A DNA stretch of 64,000 nucleotides, taken from contig NZ_JBHRSS010000003.1 of NCBI RefSeq assembly GCF_042643355.1, positions 434,001 to 498,000 of the forward strand, in the 5' to 3' direction. Shown piece by piece: positions 41,281-50,323 of the stretch (position 1 is the first letter of the stretch; each line of letters opens with the position of its first letter). Both the position numbers and the translations under genes were made by a program. This DNA comes from Salinisphaera aquimarina (GTDB taxonomy: Bacteria > Pseudomonadota > Gammaproteobacteria > Nevskiales > Salinisphaeraceae). The notes beneath the pieces were generated by a model. The model saw only the letters and a list, made by a program, of their open reading frames with translations. It was not told the DNA's origin and made no database searches.

Positions 41281-43380
41281 TCAAGCCTGTCCCGGCCCCT
41301 CCATAAGACGCTTCTGCGCGGCCAGCACGGCCTCGCCCTCAGCCGGCCGCGCGCGCTGGTAGCTTCCGTCACTGCCGAGCAGCCATGCCTGGCTGTTGTC
41401 GGCGAGATACAGATCCAGCTCGCGACTGACCCGATCATATAACGCCGGGCGGGTCACGGGGAAGCAGGTCTCCACGCGGCGAAAGAAATTACGGTCCATC
41501 CAGTCGGCGCTGGCCAGATACAGTTCGGGCTCGCCGTCATTGTCAAAACGGAACACCCGCGTGTGCTCGAGAAAACGCCCCACCACCGAGCGCACACGAA
41601 TGGTTTCGGACACATCCGGCACGCCGGGGCGCAAACAGCACACCCCGCGCACGATCAGGTCGATCTCCACGCCCGCCTGCGAAGCCGCATAGAGCGCCTG
41701 AATGACCTGCGGCTCAACCAGCGAGTTCATCTTGGCGACGATGCGGGCGGGCCTGCCCCTCTCGGCATGCCCGGCCTCCCGTGCGATCTTGTCGATGATC
41801 GCCGGATGCAGACGAAACGGCGCATCGAGAATGCGCGCCAGTCCGGACACCTTGCCCAGACTGGTCAGCTGCAGGAACATCTCGTGCACGTCGTTGCCGA
41901 GATCCGGATCGCAGGAGAACAGCCCGTAGTCGGTATAAAGCCGCGCGGTCTTGGGATGATAGTTGCCGGTGCCCAGATGAACGTAGTTGTGCAGGCCGTC
42001 GGTCTCGCGACGCACGATCAGGGTCATCTTGGCGTGCGTCTTGTAACCGACTACGCCGTAGACCACGTGTGCGCCGGCCGCCTGCAGGCGGTTGGCGAGG
42101 GCGATATTGTCGGCTTCGTCGAAGCGCGCGCGCAGTTCCACCACCACCGTGACTTCCTTGCCGGCACGGGCAGCGTCCACCAGCGCGTCGACCACCGCCG
42201 ATTCCGGCCCGGTGCGATACAGCGTCTGCTTGATCGCGAGCACGCGGGTGTCGGCGGCCGCGCGACGCACGAAGTCGATCACCGGCAGAAACGAATCGAA
42301 GGGATGATGCAGGAGCACGTCATGGGCCCGGATTTCGGCGAACAGATCGGCGTTGGGGCCGAGTTCGGCGGGCAGGCGCGGCGTGTAGGCGGAATATTTC
42401 AGATCCGGCCGGTCGACCGTATCCAGCAGCGACATCAGCCGGTTGACGTTGACCGGGCCGTTGACCTGATACAGATCCTCCCGCCCCAGGATGAAACGGG
42501 CCAGCAGATAATCCGACAGTTCCTGCGGGCAGTTGTGCGCCACTTCCAGGCGTACACAGTCGCCGTAGCGGCGTGACGGCAGCTCGCCTTCGACCGCGCG
42601 CAGCAGATCGTCGACCTCTTCCTCGTCGACGAACAGATCCGAGTTGCGCGTCACCCGGAACTGATAGCAGCCGGAGGTGCCCATGCTGGGAAACAGATCG
42701 CCCACATGCTCGTGGATGATCGACGACAGGAACACGAAATCGTGCGTGCCGCTGCCGCTCTCCTGGGCCGGCAGCTGGATCACCCGCGGCAGGGCCCGCG
42801 GCGCCTGCACCACGGCGTGTTCGATCTTGCGCCCGAAGCCGTCGGTGCCGTCGAGCGAGACGATGAAATTCAGCGATTTGTTGAGAATGCGCGGAAAAGG
42901 ATGCGCAGGATCCAGGCCCAGCGGGCTGATTACCGGTAACAACTCTTCCTCGAAATACTCGGCCAGCCAGGCCCGCTGCTCGGCGTTCCATTCGGAACGG
43001 CGCAGGAACCGGATGCCCTGGCTCTCCAGAGCGGGAATGAGTTCGTCGTTGAGCGTGGCGTACTGCTTCTCGACCAGTTCATGAGCGCGCGCACCGATCA
43101 CGCGCAGGGCGTCGCTGGGCGCGCGGTTGTCGGCATCGGTGGGCGCATTGACCAACTCGGCCTTCTGCTTGAGCCCGGCCACGCGCACCTCGAAGAACTC
43201 GTCCAGATTGGTCGAGGAGATGCACAGGAACTTGAGCCGCTCGAGCAGCGGCACGTCCGTATCGCGCGCCTGCTCGAGCACGCGGTCATTGAATTCGAGC
43301 AGCGACAGCTCTCGATTGATGAACAGTACCGGCGCGTCCAGCGGTGTTTCCGGCACGGGCATATTGGAGGCTGCAGTCAT
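41281..43380 (-). CDS. ppk: Polyphosphate kinase 1
   Basis: This 699-residue enzyme reversibly makes polyphosphate from ATP. It has the N domain (FINRELSLLEFNDRVLEQA), the head domain (HPFPRILNKSLNF), and catalytic C1/C2 domains with the autophosphorylated His449 in GYKTHAKMTLIVRR. AIKQTLYRTG and the C-terminal LYLASADWMDRNFFRRVE are also conserved. No exopolyphosphatase gene is adjacent. A Pho-box match lies 253-270 bp upstream in the correct orientation, which implies induction by phosphate starvation through PhoB. Confidence 0.96.
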   Translation of the reverse strand: MTAASNMPVPETPLDAPVLFINRELSLLEFNDRVLEQARDTDVPLLERLKFLCISSTNLDEFFEVRVAGLKQKAELVNAPTDADNRAPSDALRVIGARAHELVEKQYATLNDELIPALESQGIRFLRRSEWNAEQRAWLAEYFEEELLPVISPLGLDPAHPFPRILNKSLNFIVSLDGTDGFGRKIEHAVVQAPRALPRVIQLPAQESGSGTHDFVFLSSIIHEHVGDLFPSMGTSGCYQFRVTRNSDLFVDEEEVDDLLRAVEGELPSRRYGDCVRLEVAHNCPQELSDYLLARFILGREDLYQVNGPVNVNRLMSLLDTVDRPDLKYSAYTPRLPAELGPNADLFAEIRAHDVLLHHPFDSFLPVIDFVRRAAADTRVLAIKQTLYRTGPESAVVDALVDAARAGKEVTVVVELRARFDEADNIALANRLQAAGAHVVYGVVGYKTHAKMTLIVRRETDGLHNYVHLGTGNYHPKTARLYTDYGLFSCDPDLGNDVHEMFLQLTSLGKVSGLARILDAPFRLHPAIIDKIAREAGHAERGRPARIVAKMNSLVEPQVIQALYAASQAGVEIDLIVRGVCCLRPGVPDVSETIRVRSVVGRFLEHTRVFRFDNDGEPELYLASADWMDRNFFRRVETCFPVTRPALYDRVSRELDLYLADNSQAWLLGSDGSYQRARPAEGEAVLAAQKRLMEGPGQA

Positions 43381-43632
43381 GCGTGGCGTATTCTGTTGAG
43401 CCGGCGCGGGCAGCGCCGGGAAAAGAGTGTCAAAGTCTGTCCATCGAAAATGAATGGCTGATGACGACAGCTATCCAACCACGCGCCGGTGCACCGGCGC
43501 CCTGCCGGCCAGGGCAGCCCGGGCGGCGGTCGTGGCGACATTGGGCACGGCTAGGCATGTATTCGTCAGTCATTGGCAATCAAGCGCGCGTCGCGCGCGT
43601 GCGAACCAGGCGTCCCTGAATAACAACCGCAC

Positions 43633-43650
43633 ATGACAGATTCATGACAA
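43633..43650 (-). promoter_or_regulatory. Pho box (PhoB-binding direct repeats)
   Basis: On the minus strand TTGTCAT-GAAT-CTGTCAT matches the PhoB consensus CTGTCAT-N4-CTGTCAT at 13 of 14 defined positions. It points toward ppk, whose start is 253 bp away. One repeat overlaps the ATG of the divergent phzF-like gene at 43644, so bound PhoB might also limit that gene. Confidence 0.7.
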
Positions 43651-44483
43651 AAACGTTACGACATTTCGACTATTACCAGATCGACGCCTTCACGAGCCGC
43701 GTGTTCTCGGGCAATCCGGCCGCCGTCGTCATTCTCGACGCATGGCTCGACGATAGCACCCTCGCCGCGATCGCCGCGGAACACAATCTGTCCGAGACCG
43801 CGTTCATCGTCCCCGGCGAGCAGGTCCACGCGCTGCGCTGGTTCACGCCCGCCTGCGAAGTCGAGCTGTGCGGTCATGCCACGCTGGCCAGCGCCTACAC
43901 GCTGCTGTATTGCCGCGACGGCTTCTCGGCGCCGCTGCGATTCTCCACCCGGCATGCAGGTGAACTCGGCGTCGACGTGGCCGACGACATGCTCTGGCTC
44001 GATTTCCCGGCCCGCCCGGCCACGCCATATACCGGCGACACCGATGAACTGGAGACGGCCTTGGGCGCACGGCCCCGGCAATGGCTCGCTTCCAGCAATC
44101 TGCTGGCCGTGTTCGACAACGCCTCCCAAGTCGCCGCGCTCGCGCCGGACCTGCGCGCCCTGGCCCGCTATTCGGCCCGCACCGATCTGGGCTTCATCGT
44201 CACCGCGCCGGCCGATCACGACGAGTACGATTTCGTCTCCCGTTATTTCGCACCCCACCACGGGGTCGACGAGGATCCGGTCACCGGCTCCGCACATTGC
44301 ACGCTGGCGCCTTACTGGGGCGAGCGGCTGGGCAAGACCGAGCTGCTCGGTCGTCAGATCTCGCGGCGCGGCGGTCGCGTGGCCTGCCGGCTGGCCGGCG
44401 AGCGCGTGCATCTGGGCGGCCACGCCGCGCGTTATGCCGAAGGCCGACTGTTTCTCGATCCTCTGGAGCCCGACTGCTCATGA
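43644..44483 (+). CDS. PhzF-family isomerase/epimerase-like protein
   Basis: This 279-residue protein has the diaminopimelate-epimerase-like double fold of PhzF: YQIDAFTSRVFSGNPAAVV at the N-terminus, the catalytic Glu51 in NLSETAF, RWFTPACEVELCGHATLA and DEDPVTGSAHCTLAPYW. Outside phenazine producers the substrate is unknown, and no other phz gene is present. The start ATG lies inside a Pho box and has no ribosome site. The gene overlaps the DUF423 gene by 4 bp. Confidence 0.88.
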   Translation: MTKTLRHFDYYQIDAFTSRVFSGNPAAVVILDAWLDDSTLAAIAAEHNLSETAFIVPGEQVHALRWFTPACEVELCGHATLASAYTLLYCRDGFSAPLRFSTRHAGELGVDVADDMLWLDFPARPATPYTGDTDELETALGARPRQWLASSNLLAVFDNASQVAALAPDLRALARYSARTDLGFIVTAPADHDEYDFVSRYFAPHHGVDEDPVTGSAHCTLAPYWGERLGKTELLGRQISRRGGRVACRLAGERVHLGGHAARYAEGRLFLDPLEPDCS

Positions 44484-44851
44484 CTCAATTCGCCCTGGTC
44501 GCGGCCAGCATCTACGGCCTGCTCGGCGTCGTCCTCGGCGCCTTCGGCGCGCATGCACTTTCGGCCCGGCTGTCGCCGGAAATGCAGTCGATCTGGCATA
44601 CCGCCGTGCAGTACCAGTTCTTCCACGTCGCCGCGCTGCTGGCCGTAGGCGTGCTCGCGCGTCAGGGCATGACCAGCGGCGCGTTGTCGGTCGCCGGCGT
44701 CTGTTTCACGCTGGGTACGCTGGTCTTTTCGGGCAGTCTGTATCTGCTCGCGCTGTCCGGCGTGCGCTGGCTCGGCGCCATAACCCCGTTGGGCGGCGTG
44801 CTGCTGATCCTGGGCTGGCTTGCCCTGCTCTGGGCCGTGACGCGCGGCTGA
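44480..44851 (+). CDS. DUF423 family inner-membrane protein
   Basis: This 123-residue protein has four hydrophobic helices and the family motifs GLLGVVLGAFGAHAL and AVQYQFFHVAALL. DUF423 (YgdD-like) proteins are of unknown function. The ATG overlaps the stop of the phzF-like gene as ATGA, so the two are translationally coupled. It faces the peroxiredoxin gene convergently across a 13-bp gap. Confidence 0.88.
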   Translation: MTQFALVAASIYGLLGVVLGAFGAHALSARLSPEMQSIWHTAVQYQFFHVAALLAVGVLARQGMTSGALSVAGVCFTLGTLVFSGSLYLLALSGVRWLGAITPLGGVLLILGWLALLWAVTRG

Positions 44852-44864
44852 AACCCGCAACCGA

Positions 44865-45320
44865 TCAGAGAGTGCGCAGCACCGTCATCGCTTTCTCGAC
44901 ATGGCGGGCCGCCGCGAGCTGGGCCTGATAGCGCATGACGATCACGCCGTGACGATCGATCACGAAGGTCACGCGGTTGGCCAGCACGCCCAGCGCGCGG
45001 CCGACACCGAAGGCTTGCGACAGGCTGCCGTCATGGTCTGAGATCAGCGGAAAGGTCAGCGCGTGGCGCTCGGCAAAATCGCGATGACTGGCGTCGTCAT
45101 CCGCGCTCACGCCGATCACCTGTGCATCCAGGGCATTGAATTCGCCCAGATGGTCGCGGAAGCTGCAGGCTTGGCGCGTACACACCGGCGTGTCGTCACG
45201 CGGATAGAAATACACGACGACCGGCCGCGCATCGGGCTCGGCCGCGGTATTGACGCGCTCGCCATCGTGGGCGATACGGTCGATGACCGGCGCCTGATCG
45301 CCTGTGTCGGGATGTGCCAT
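44865..45320 (-). CDS. Peroxiredoxin (BCP/AhpC-TSA family)
   Basis: This 151-residue thiol peroxidase reduces hydroperoxides. The peroxidatic Cys lies in DDTPVCTRQACSFRD (the BCP pattern T-P-x-C-T), and the second Cys five residues later fits an atypical 2-Cys mechanism. The thioredoxin-like fold motifs PVVVYFYPRDDTPVC and VTFVIDRHGVIVMRYQ are present. It is 18 bp downstream of the DUF4112 gene. Confidence 0.9.
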   Translation of the reverse strand: MAHPDTGDQAPVIDRIAHDGERVNTAAEPDARPVVVYFYPRDDTPVCTRQACSFRDHLGEFNALDAQVIGVSADDDASHRDFAERHALTFPLISDHDGSLSQAFGVGRALGVLANRVTFVIDRHGVIVMRYQAQLAAARHVEKAMTVLRTL

Positions 45321-45338
45321 TGTGTTGCCCTTGATCGT

Positions 45339-45818
45339 CTAGCCGAAAATCGCGCGCCAGAGCACGACGGTGACGATGAACGCCCCCGCCAGCCCCAGAC
45401 CGATGCCCATGGCGCCCGGCCATTTCGATTGTTTTTCCTCGGTCGCGGTGACCTCTTCCAGCCAGCGCCGCATGACCTGCTCGTTGCGGCGATTGGCTTT
45501 CCAGACCAGATCGAACAGATCCCCCGCCACCGGCACCAGCCCGACCACGAAGTCCACGCCGACGTTGGCTCCCATGCGCATCCAGACCCGCTTGGGCGCA
45601 CCCAGTCGCAGCGCCTCGGCCACCATCAGGCTCGACAGGCCCGCGCCGACCAGGTCGCCGGCAAAGGGGATCAGGCCGAACAGTCCATCCACGCCGACCC
45701 GCTTGCCGATCACGGGAATACGGATTGCGTCATCCAGCCACCAGGCCAGCCGGTCGATACGGGCCAGACTGGCGCGGCGTTTGGCATGCAGCGCAGGAGA
45801 AGATTCGTCAACGTTCAT
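45339..45818 (-). CDS. DUF4112 membrane protein
   Basis: This 159-residue protein shows the DUF4112 pattern: ARIDRLAWWLDDAIRIPVIG, GLFGLIPFAGDLVGAGLSS and GLVPVAGDLFDLVWKANRRN. Two or three hydrophobic stretches and a final C-terminal helix suggest a membrane protein. The function is unknown. The ATG at 45818 is preferred to a GTG extension at 45890. Confidence 0.83.
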   Translation of the reverse strand: MNVDESSPALHAKRRASLARIDRLAWWLDDAIRIPVIGKRVGVDGLFGLIPFAGDLVGAGLSSLMVAEALRLGAPKRVWMRMGANVGVDFVVGLVPVAGDLFDLVWKANRRNEQVMRRWLEEVTATEEKQSKWPGAMGIGLGLAGAFIVTVVLWRAIFG

Positions 45819-45872
45819 TGGGCTCGGGTAAAGGCCGATACGGATTTTCGAGTATACGGCAGCAGTGCCTCG

Positions 45873-45889
45873 GAACTGTTGCCATTTCA
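45873..45889. repeat. Sequence related to one end of the foldback element
   Basis: GAACTGTTGCCATTTCA resembles the end of the element at 26036 (CTGTTGCC and TTTCA shared, 13 of 14 bases in that block). A short inverted TTTCACGT/ACGTGAAA follows. The rest of the palindrome is not recognisable, so this is a truncated or chance copy. Confidence 0.3.
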
Positions 45890-46073
45890 CGTGACGCCGT
45901 GTCGATGGCCGCCGCCGGCTACGTGAAACACCGGCCGCGCCGTGCCCTATCCGCAGCGCAGAAGGCCGCGAAAAACGAATCCGTCACCGCCAAACATTTG
46001 CTTTCCCAACCACATGCGTATCATTCGCGCGCATCGAGGTTTTGTTTTTGTCTAACGCGGTCCAGACATATCG

Positions 46074-47219
46074 ATGAAAAAACTGCTGTTTATCCTGCTC
46101 ATCGCCCTCGTGGCGTTTATCGGCTATGCGCTGTTCTGGCCCTCCAGTTTCGCGCCGGTGGCCTGGAACGCGCCGGACGTGCGGGCTACCCCGAGCGCGC
46201 CGGCGGCCGATGACGAGAAACTCGCGAACGCGACTCGGCTGGCCGATGGCGTCGCCCGCGGCCCGGAGGACGTGGCCGTGGATGACCAGGGCCGTATCTA
46301 CGCCGGCTACGAAGACGGCACGATTCGTCGTTTCGATGCCGACGGCAACAACGGCGAGGTTTTTGCCACCACCAACGGCCGGCCGCTCGGGCTGGCATTC
46401 CAGCGTGCCCCGCTGTTCGACGACGGCCCGGCCGCCCGGAGCACCGGCGGCGACGCGAACAATGAAGACACGACGCAGCCGCCGCAGCAGACGCTGATCG
46501 TGGCCGACGCCGACAAGGGCCTGCTGGCCATCGACGCCGGCGGCGATATCACGGTACTCACCCACGGTGCCGGCGATGCCGCTTTCGCGTTCACCGACGA
46601 TGTCGACGTGGCCGACGACGGCACGATCTATTTCACCGACGCCTCGAGCAAGTACGGCAAGAACAACTACCGGGCGGATATCCTCGAGCACGGCGGCCAC
46701 GGGCGGCTGCTCAAGTACGACCCGAAAACCAGACAGGCCAGTGTGCTGCTCTCGGGTCTGCAGTTCGCCAACGGCGTCGCCGTGGGCCCCGACGATGCCT
46801 ATGTGCTGGTCACCGAGACCGGCAGCTATCGCGTCACCCGCTACTGGCTCACTGGCCCGAAGGCTGGCCAGCACGATATCTTTGTCGACAACCTGCCCGG
46901 TTTCCCCGACGGTATCTCGTTCAACGAGAACGGCACCTTCTGGCTGGCCCTGTTCGCGCCGCGTGATCGCACCCTCGATTGGCTCGCCCCCTATGCGTGG
47001 CTGCGCAAGATCGTGTTCCGTCTGCCCGAAGCGATCCAGCCGCAGCCTGCACACGTCGGCCATCTGCTGGGACTCGATACCGACGGTCGGATCGTCACCA
47101 ACCTCGAGGACAGGCGTGCCGAAGCCTTCGCCCCGGTCACCAGTGTTCAGCAGGTCGAGAACACGCTCTATCTGGGCAGTCTGACCGCGGATTCGTTCGC
47201 GCGCCTGCCGGTACCGTGA
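46074..47219 (+). CDS. SMP-30/strictosidine synthase-like beta-propeller protein
   Basis: This 381-residue protein has an N-terminal signal anchor (KKLLFILLIALVAFIGYAL) and a six-bladed propeller. The blades include ARGPEDVAVDDQGRIYAGY, DDVDVADDGTIYFTDASSKY, LQFANGVAVGPDDAYVLVTE and GFPDGISFNENGTFWLALF, the strictosidine-synthase/gluconolactonase-like pattern. It probably acts outside the cytoplasm as a lactonase or esterase. A loop at 117-135 is Asp/Gln/Asn-rich and unusual. Its stop overlaps the next start (GTGA). Confidence 0.83.
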   Translation: MKKLLFILLIALVAFIGYALFWPSSFAPVAWNAPDVRATPSAPAADDEKLANATRLADGVARGPEDVAVDDQGRIYAGYEDGTIRRFDADGNNGEVFATTNGRPLGLAFQRAPLFDDGPAARSTGGDANNEDTTQPPQQTLIVADADKGLLAIDAGGDITVLTHGAGDAAFAFTDDVDVADDGTIYFTDASSKYGKNNYRADILEHGGHGRLLKYDPKTRQASVLLSGLQFANGVAVGPDDAYVLVTETGSYRVTRYWLTGPKAGQHDIFVDNLPGFPDGISFNENGTFWLALFAPRDRTLDWLAPYAWLRKIVFRLPEAIQPQPAHVGHLLGLDTDGRIVTNLEDRRAEAFAPVTSVQQVENTLYLGSLTADSFARLPVP

Positions 47220-47914
47220 GCGCGGCACTCGAACAGGCCCTGTGTGCGTTGCGCGACGAGCGCGCAGCCATCAGGGCGCGCGCCACACCGGCATTCGACA
47301 ACCAGCTGGCGGCCGTGCGCACATGGCAGTCCGCCCGGATCGCCGCGCTCCACCGGCCGGTCGCCGAGCGCTACGACGGCCACGCATTACTCGACTTTCT
47401 CACCCATAGCTTCTATCTGGAAGCCGACTGGTCCGAGTTGACCGCCCGGCCCGAGCGCGTGGCCAAGCGCATCGGGCGCATCATCAGCGACGCCCGGCCG
47501 CTGGTGATCGCGGTGCGGCTGCAGGCCAGCGCGGATACGCTCGACGCCGCCGTGAGTGACGCACTGCTGACCCGCGCCGATACGACCGCCGATACGACGG
47601 TCATCACGCCCAGGGCCTACGTGTCCGCGTTTCGCCAGGTCGGCGAAGCCGATCTGCGACGCCAGCAGATCCTGTGGGTGCAGGAACTCGTCGACCTGCT
47701 CGGCGGCTATGCCGACAACCGCGCTGCCTACTGGGCCTTCAAGCTGGCCTCGGGGCCGGCACGGGCGCTGGGCATGGGCCGCACCTACGGCCTGCTCGCC
47801 GACGGATTCGCGGCCATGCGCGCGACCCGCGATCTCGAGGGCGCAACCCGCGACGCGGTCGCCCTGCAGCAGCGCTTGCTCGGCCGTCTTCTGGACGAAA
47901 AAACGAATGCCTGA
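47216..47914 (+). CDS. Hypothetical protein, FFLEELY-motif-like
   Basis: This 232-residue cytoplasmic, helix-rich protein has no signal or membrane segment. The segment YDGHALLDFLTHSFYLEADW followed by WSELTARPERVAKRIGR resembles the gammaproteobacterial FFLEELY-motif family, with the motif degenerate; the assignment is tentative. The GTG start overlaps the stop of the SMP-30-like gene by 4 bp, implying a linked role. The function is unknown. Confidence 0.65.
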   Translation: MSAALEQALCALRDERAAIRARATPAFDNQLAAVRTWQSARIAALHRPVAERYDGHALLDFLTHSFYLEADWSELTARPERVAKRIGRIISDARPLVIAVRLQASADTLDAAVSDALLTRADTTADTTVITPRAYVSAFRQVGEADLRRQQILWVQELVDLLGGYADNRAAYWAFKLASGPARALGMGRTYGLLADGFAAMRATRDLEGATRDAVALQQRLLGRLLDEKTNA

Positions 47915-47977
47915 GCGGTGTTGCCAAGGCGCAAACGCTCACGCATGCTCTTCGCACATCCAACCCCCGGTGCACAC

Positions 47978-48124
47978 ATGACCATCACTATCGCCGACGC
48001 GAGCCTTGTTCCCATCGTTTCCCTGGTCGCCGGCATTGCGATCCTGCTGGTGCCGCGGCTGCTCAACTATATTGTCGCGGCGTATCTGATCCTCATCGGC
48101 GTACTGGGGCTGGTGAACTTCTAG
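47978..48124 (+). CDS. Small DUF3096 membrane protein
   Basis: This 48-residue protein is almost entirely hydrophobic with two helices, VPIVSLVAGIAILLVP and LLNYIVAAYLILIGVLGL, the DUF3096 pattern. Such miniproteins are common and uncharacterised. The ATG at 47978 lies 63 bp after the previous stop, and no strong ribosome site is visible. Confidence 0.75.
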   Translation: MTITIADASLVPIVSLVAGIAILLVPRLLNYIVAAYLILIGVLGLVNF

Positions 48125-48178
48125 GTCGGCTCCAGACCCTGCAGGCGCCGTTCACCACGGCGGCCCGGAGCAAACGTG

Positions 48179-49342
48179 TTATTGCGGCCGGTGATTGGGT
48201 AGCACGAGCGCCAGCACCACGGCGACGGCACCGCCGCCGGCCGCCACCCACAGCGGCGCCGACGCGCCCCAGACCTGTGCCACCGGCCCCAGCGCCATGA
48301 CCCCGACCGCGCCCAGCGCGTTGGCCAGCCCCAAAGCCAGGCCGGAACCGAACGAACGGTTCTCTGGCAGCATGTCCTGGGCGACGACGATCGTCAGCGG
48401 CAGGGTGGCGAACAGGGCGATCCCCAGCAGCGCCAGTACCAGCCACAGCCAGACGCCGGACAGCTGCAGGAAGGCGAGCATCAGCAGGCACGACGCCACC
48501 ATGGCCCCGACCAGAATCGGCCGTGTGCCGTAGTGGTCACTGAGCCGCCCGCCGGCCAGGTTGCCGACAATGCCGACCACCATGAGCACGGTGATGAAGC
48601 TCGCCCCGGCGGTAAGCGAGCCGCCGGCCTGCGCCCAGATGACGGGCACGAAAGTAATCACGCAGAAAATCATCAGCGCCCGCAACGCGCAGAACCCCAC
48701 CAGCAGGGATAACGGCCCGGCGTGGCGGCGCCACTCGATCGGTGCCTGACCGACCGCGCGGGCCGGCAGCGACGGCGCCCAGCGCAGCAGCCACGGCACG
48801 GTGATGATGGCTGGCAGGGCCAGTATCCACAGCGCGCCCAGCCCCCAGCTCACCACGACCCAGCTCGCCAGCAAGGGCCACACGCCGCGCCCGATCTCTC
48901 CGCCCACCAGAAAATACGACATGGCCGTGCCTTGTCGGGCCGCGGACAGGCGCCGCACCGCGGCCAGCGCCTGCGGATGAAACAGCGAGTTGGAAATACC
49001 GATGAGCACCAACACACCGATCAGGAATACCGGCCCGTCGACCACGCTGATGAGGGCGCCGCCCAGCGACGAGCCGAGCAGGCCGGCGAACACCATCACC
49101 CGGCCGCCGATGCGATCGGCCAGTAATCCGAAAAAAGGTTGCAGGCCCTGACCCACGAGCAATGCGGCCATGATCGTGCCGGCCAGGGCCACCGACAGAT
49201 TCATCTGAATCAGCAGGGCGGGCAGGATACCCGGCAGATAATTGGCCGCGCCGTCGTTGAGAAAATGCGCCCAGCTCAGGCCGGACAGACGCACACCGGC
49301 CGAGGCGGTGCGCGGCCGTGTCTCGGGCAATGCACTCGCCAT
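48179..49342 (-). CDS. MFS transporter, Fsr-like (fosmidomycin-resistance type)
   Basis: This 387-residue permease has about 12 helices. It begins LSWAHFLNDGAANYLPGILP, a pattern typical of Fsr-like efflux proteins, and carries GLLADRIGGRVMVF and GGRLSDHYGTRPIL as the paired loop motifs of the two halves. It probably exports a small organic compound. It is monocistronic and convergent with the DUF3096 gene. Confidence 0.82.
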   Translation of the reverse strand: MASALPETRPRTASAGVRLSGLSWAHFLNDGAANYLPGILPALLIQMNLSVALAGTIMAALLVGQGLQPFFGLLADRIGGRVMVFAGLLGSSLGGALISVVDGPVFLIGVLVLIGISNSLFHPQALAAVRRLSAARQGTAMSYFLVGGEIGRGVWPLLASWVVVSWGLGALWILALPAIITVPWLLRWAPSLPARAVGQAPIEWRRHAGPLSLLVGFCALRALMIFCVITFVPVIWAQAGGSLTAGASFITVLMVVGIVGNLAGGRLSDHYGTRPILVGAMVASCLLMLAFLQLSGVWLWLVLALLGIALFATLPLTIVVAQDMLPENRSFGSGLALGLANALGAVGVMALGPVAQVWGASAPLWVAAGGGAVAVVLALVLPNHRPQ

Positions 49343-49694
49343 CCGTCATTCCCTTGTCTGAAAGTGATCGTCTTCAGCGCAACCGCATGAAGACAGCAAA
49401 AACCGGTCAGGCCAACCGGGCCACTGCCCGCGACGGCCGGATCAAAAGCGTACTTGACTGTGTATCAGGCTCAGTTCGTTCGTTTTACTTCGCCCTGACC
49501 CTGACGCCGGAGCCAAAACGTTAACGCAAAGGCACCAAGACGCGAAGAAGACAAAACAGCGCACCATCGAAAGTCGTGCCTCATTTTTGCGGCTTTGCGT
49601 GAGTAATGCTCTTTCCCCAAGCTAGCCGCCCGCTTGCGACAAGCGGACGCTTGCTGACATTCGCACAGAACCACAAAGGCACGTGGATTCGCGA
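49343..49694. other. 352-bp gap between two minus-strand genes
   Basis: No gene is seen. There is a perfect 7-bp stem-loop, CCGCTTG-CGA-CAAGCGG, at 49630-49646 and an A-rich block near 49518-49550 (CGCAAAGGCACCAAGACGCG). The gap should hold the MFS gene promoter. Confidence 0.5.
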
Positions 49695-50246
49695 CTAGAG
49701 CATGCCGACCTGAAGCTTGGCGGCGTCGCTCATCATCTCCATCGTCCACGGCGGTTCGAACACGAGTTCGACCCGGACCTGGTCGACGGTCGGCACCATG
49801 GCGACCTTGCTGCGTACGTCGTCGACCAGAATATCGCCCATGCCACAGCCGGGTGCGGTCAGCGTCATGTCGATATCGACAACACGCGACTCCGGATCAC
49901 TGTGATCGAAATCGCATTGATAGATCAGGCCGAGATCCAACAGATTGATCGGGATCTCCGGATCGAACACGGTCCGAATCTGGTCCCAGACCAGCTTTTC
50001 GACGTCCTCGTTGCCGGCGCCTTCCGGCAGCCGCAGCGGCTCCGGCGGCTCTTGACCGATGGCATCGGCGTTCTCGCCCGCGATACGAATGAGGTTGCCG
50101 GCGATATAGACGGTGAACGACCCACCCAGCGCCTGGGTGATGTTGCCGTGCGTCCCGACCGGGATTTCGACCGTATCACCGGCAGGAATCAATACCGCTT
50201 CGCAGTCGCGCTGGAAGGTGACGGGTTCGTTTGAAGGCATCTGCAT
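49695..50246 (-). CDS. sufT: Putative Fe-S assembly protein SufT (MIP18 family)
   Basis: This 183-residue protein has an N-terminal SufT-specific region (about 1-70: VLIPAGDTVEIPVGTHG, SFTVYIAGNLIRIAGENADA) and a C-terminal MIP18/DUF59 domain. The latter contains VFDPEIPINLLDLGLIY and the conserved Cys in TLTAPGCGMGDILVDDV. SufT helps maturation of Fe-S proteins under high demand. The other suf genes are not adjacent, so this copy stands alone. Confidence 0.9.
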   Translation of the reverse strand: MQMPSNEPVTFQRDCEAVLIPAGDTVEIPVGTHGNITQALGGSFTVYIAGNLIRIAGENADAIGQEPPEPLRLPEGAGNEDVEKLVWDQIRTVFDPEIPINLLDLGLIYQCDFDHSDPESRVVDIDMTLTAPGCGMGDILVDDVRSKVAMVPTVDQVRVELVFEPPWTMEMMSDAAKLQVGML

Positions 50247-50323
50247 GGCTAAACCATTTGCACTGCAAGAATGAGTCCTATTCTACCAAGGCCGCGGCGC
50301 CCCTGTCTGATAGGATTGCAGGC

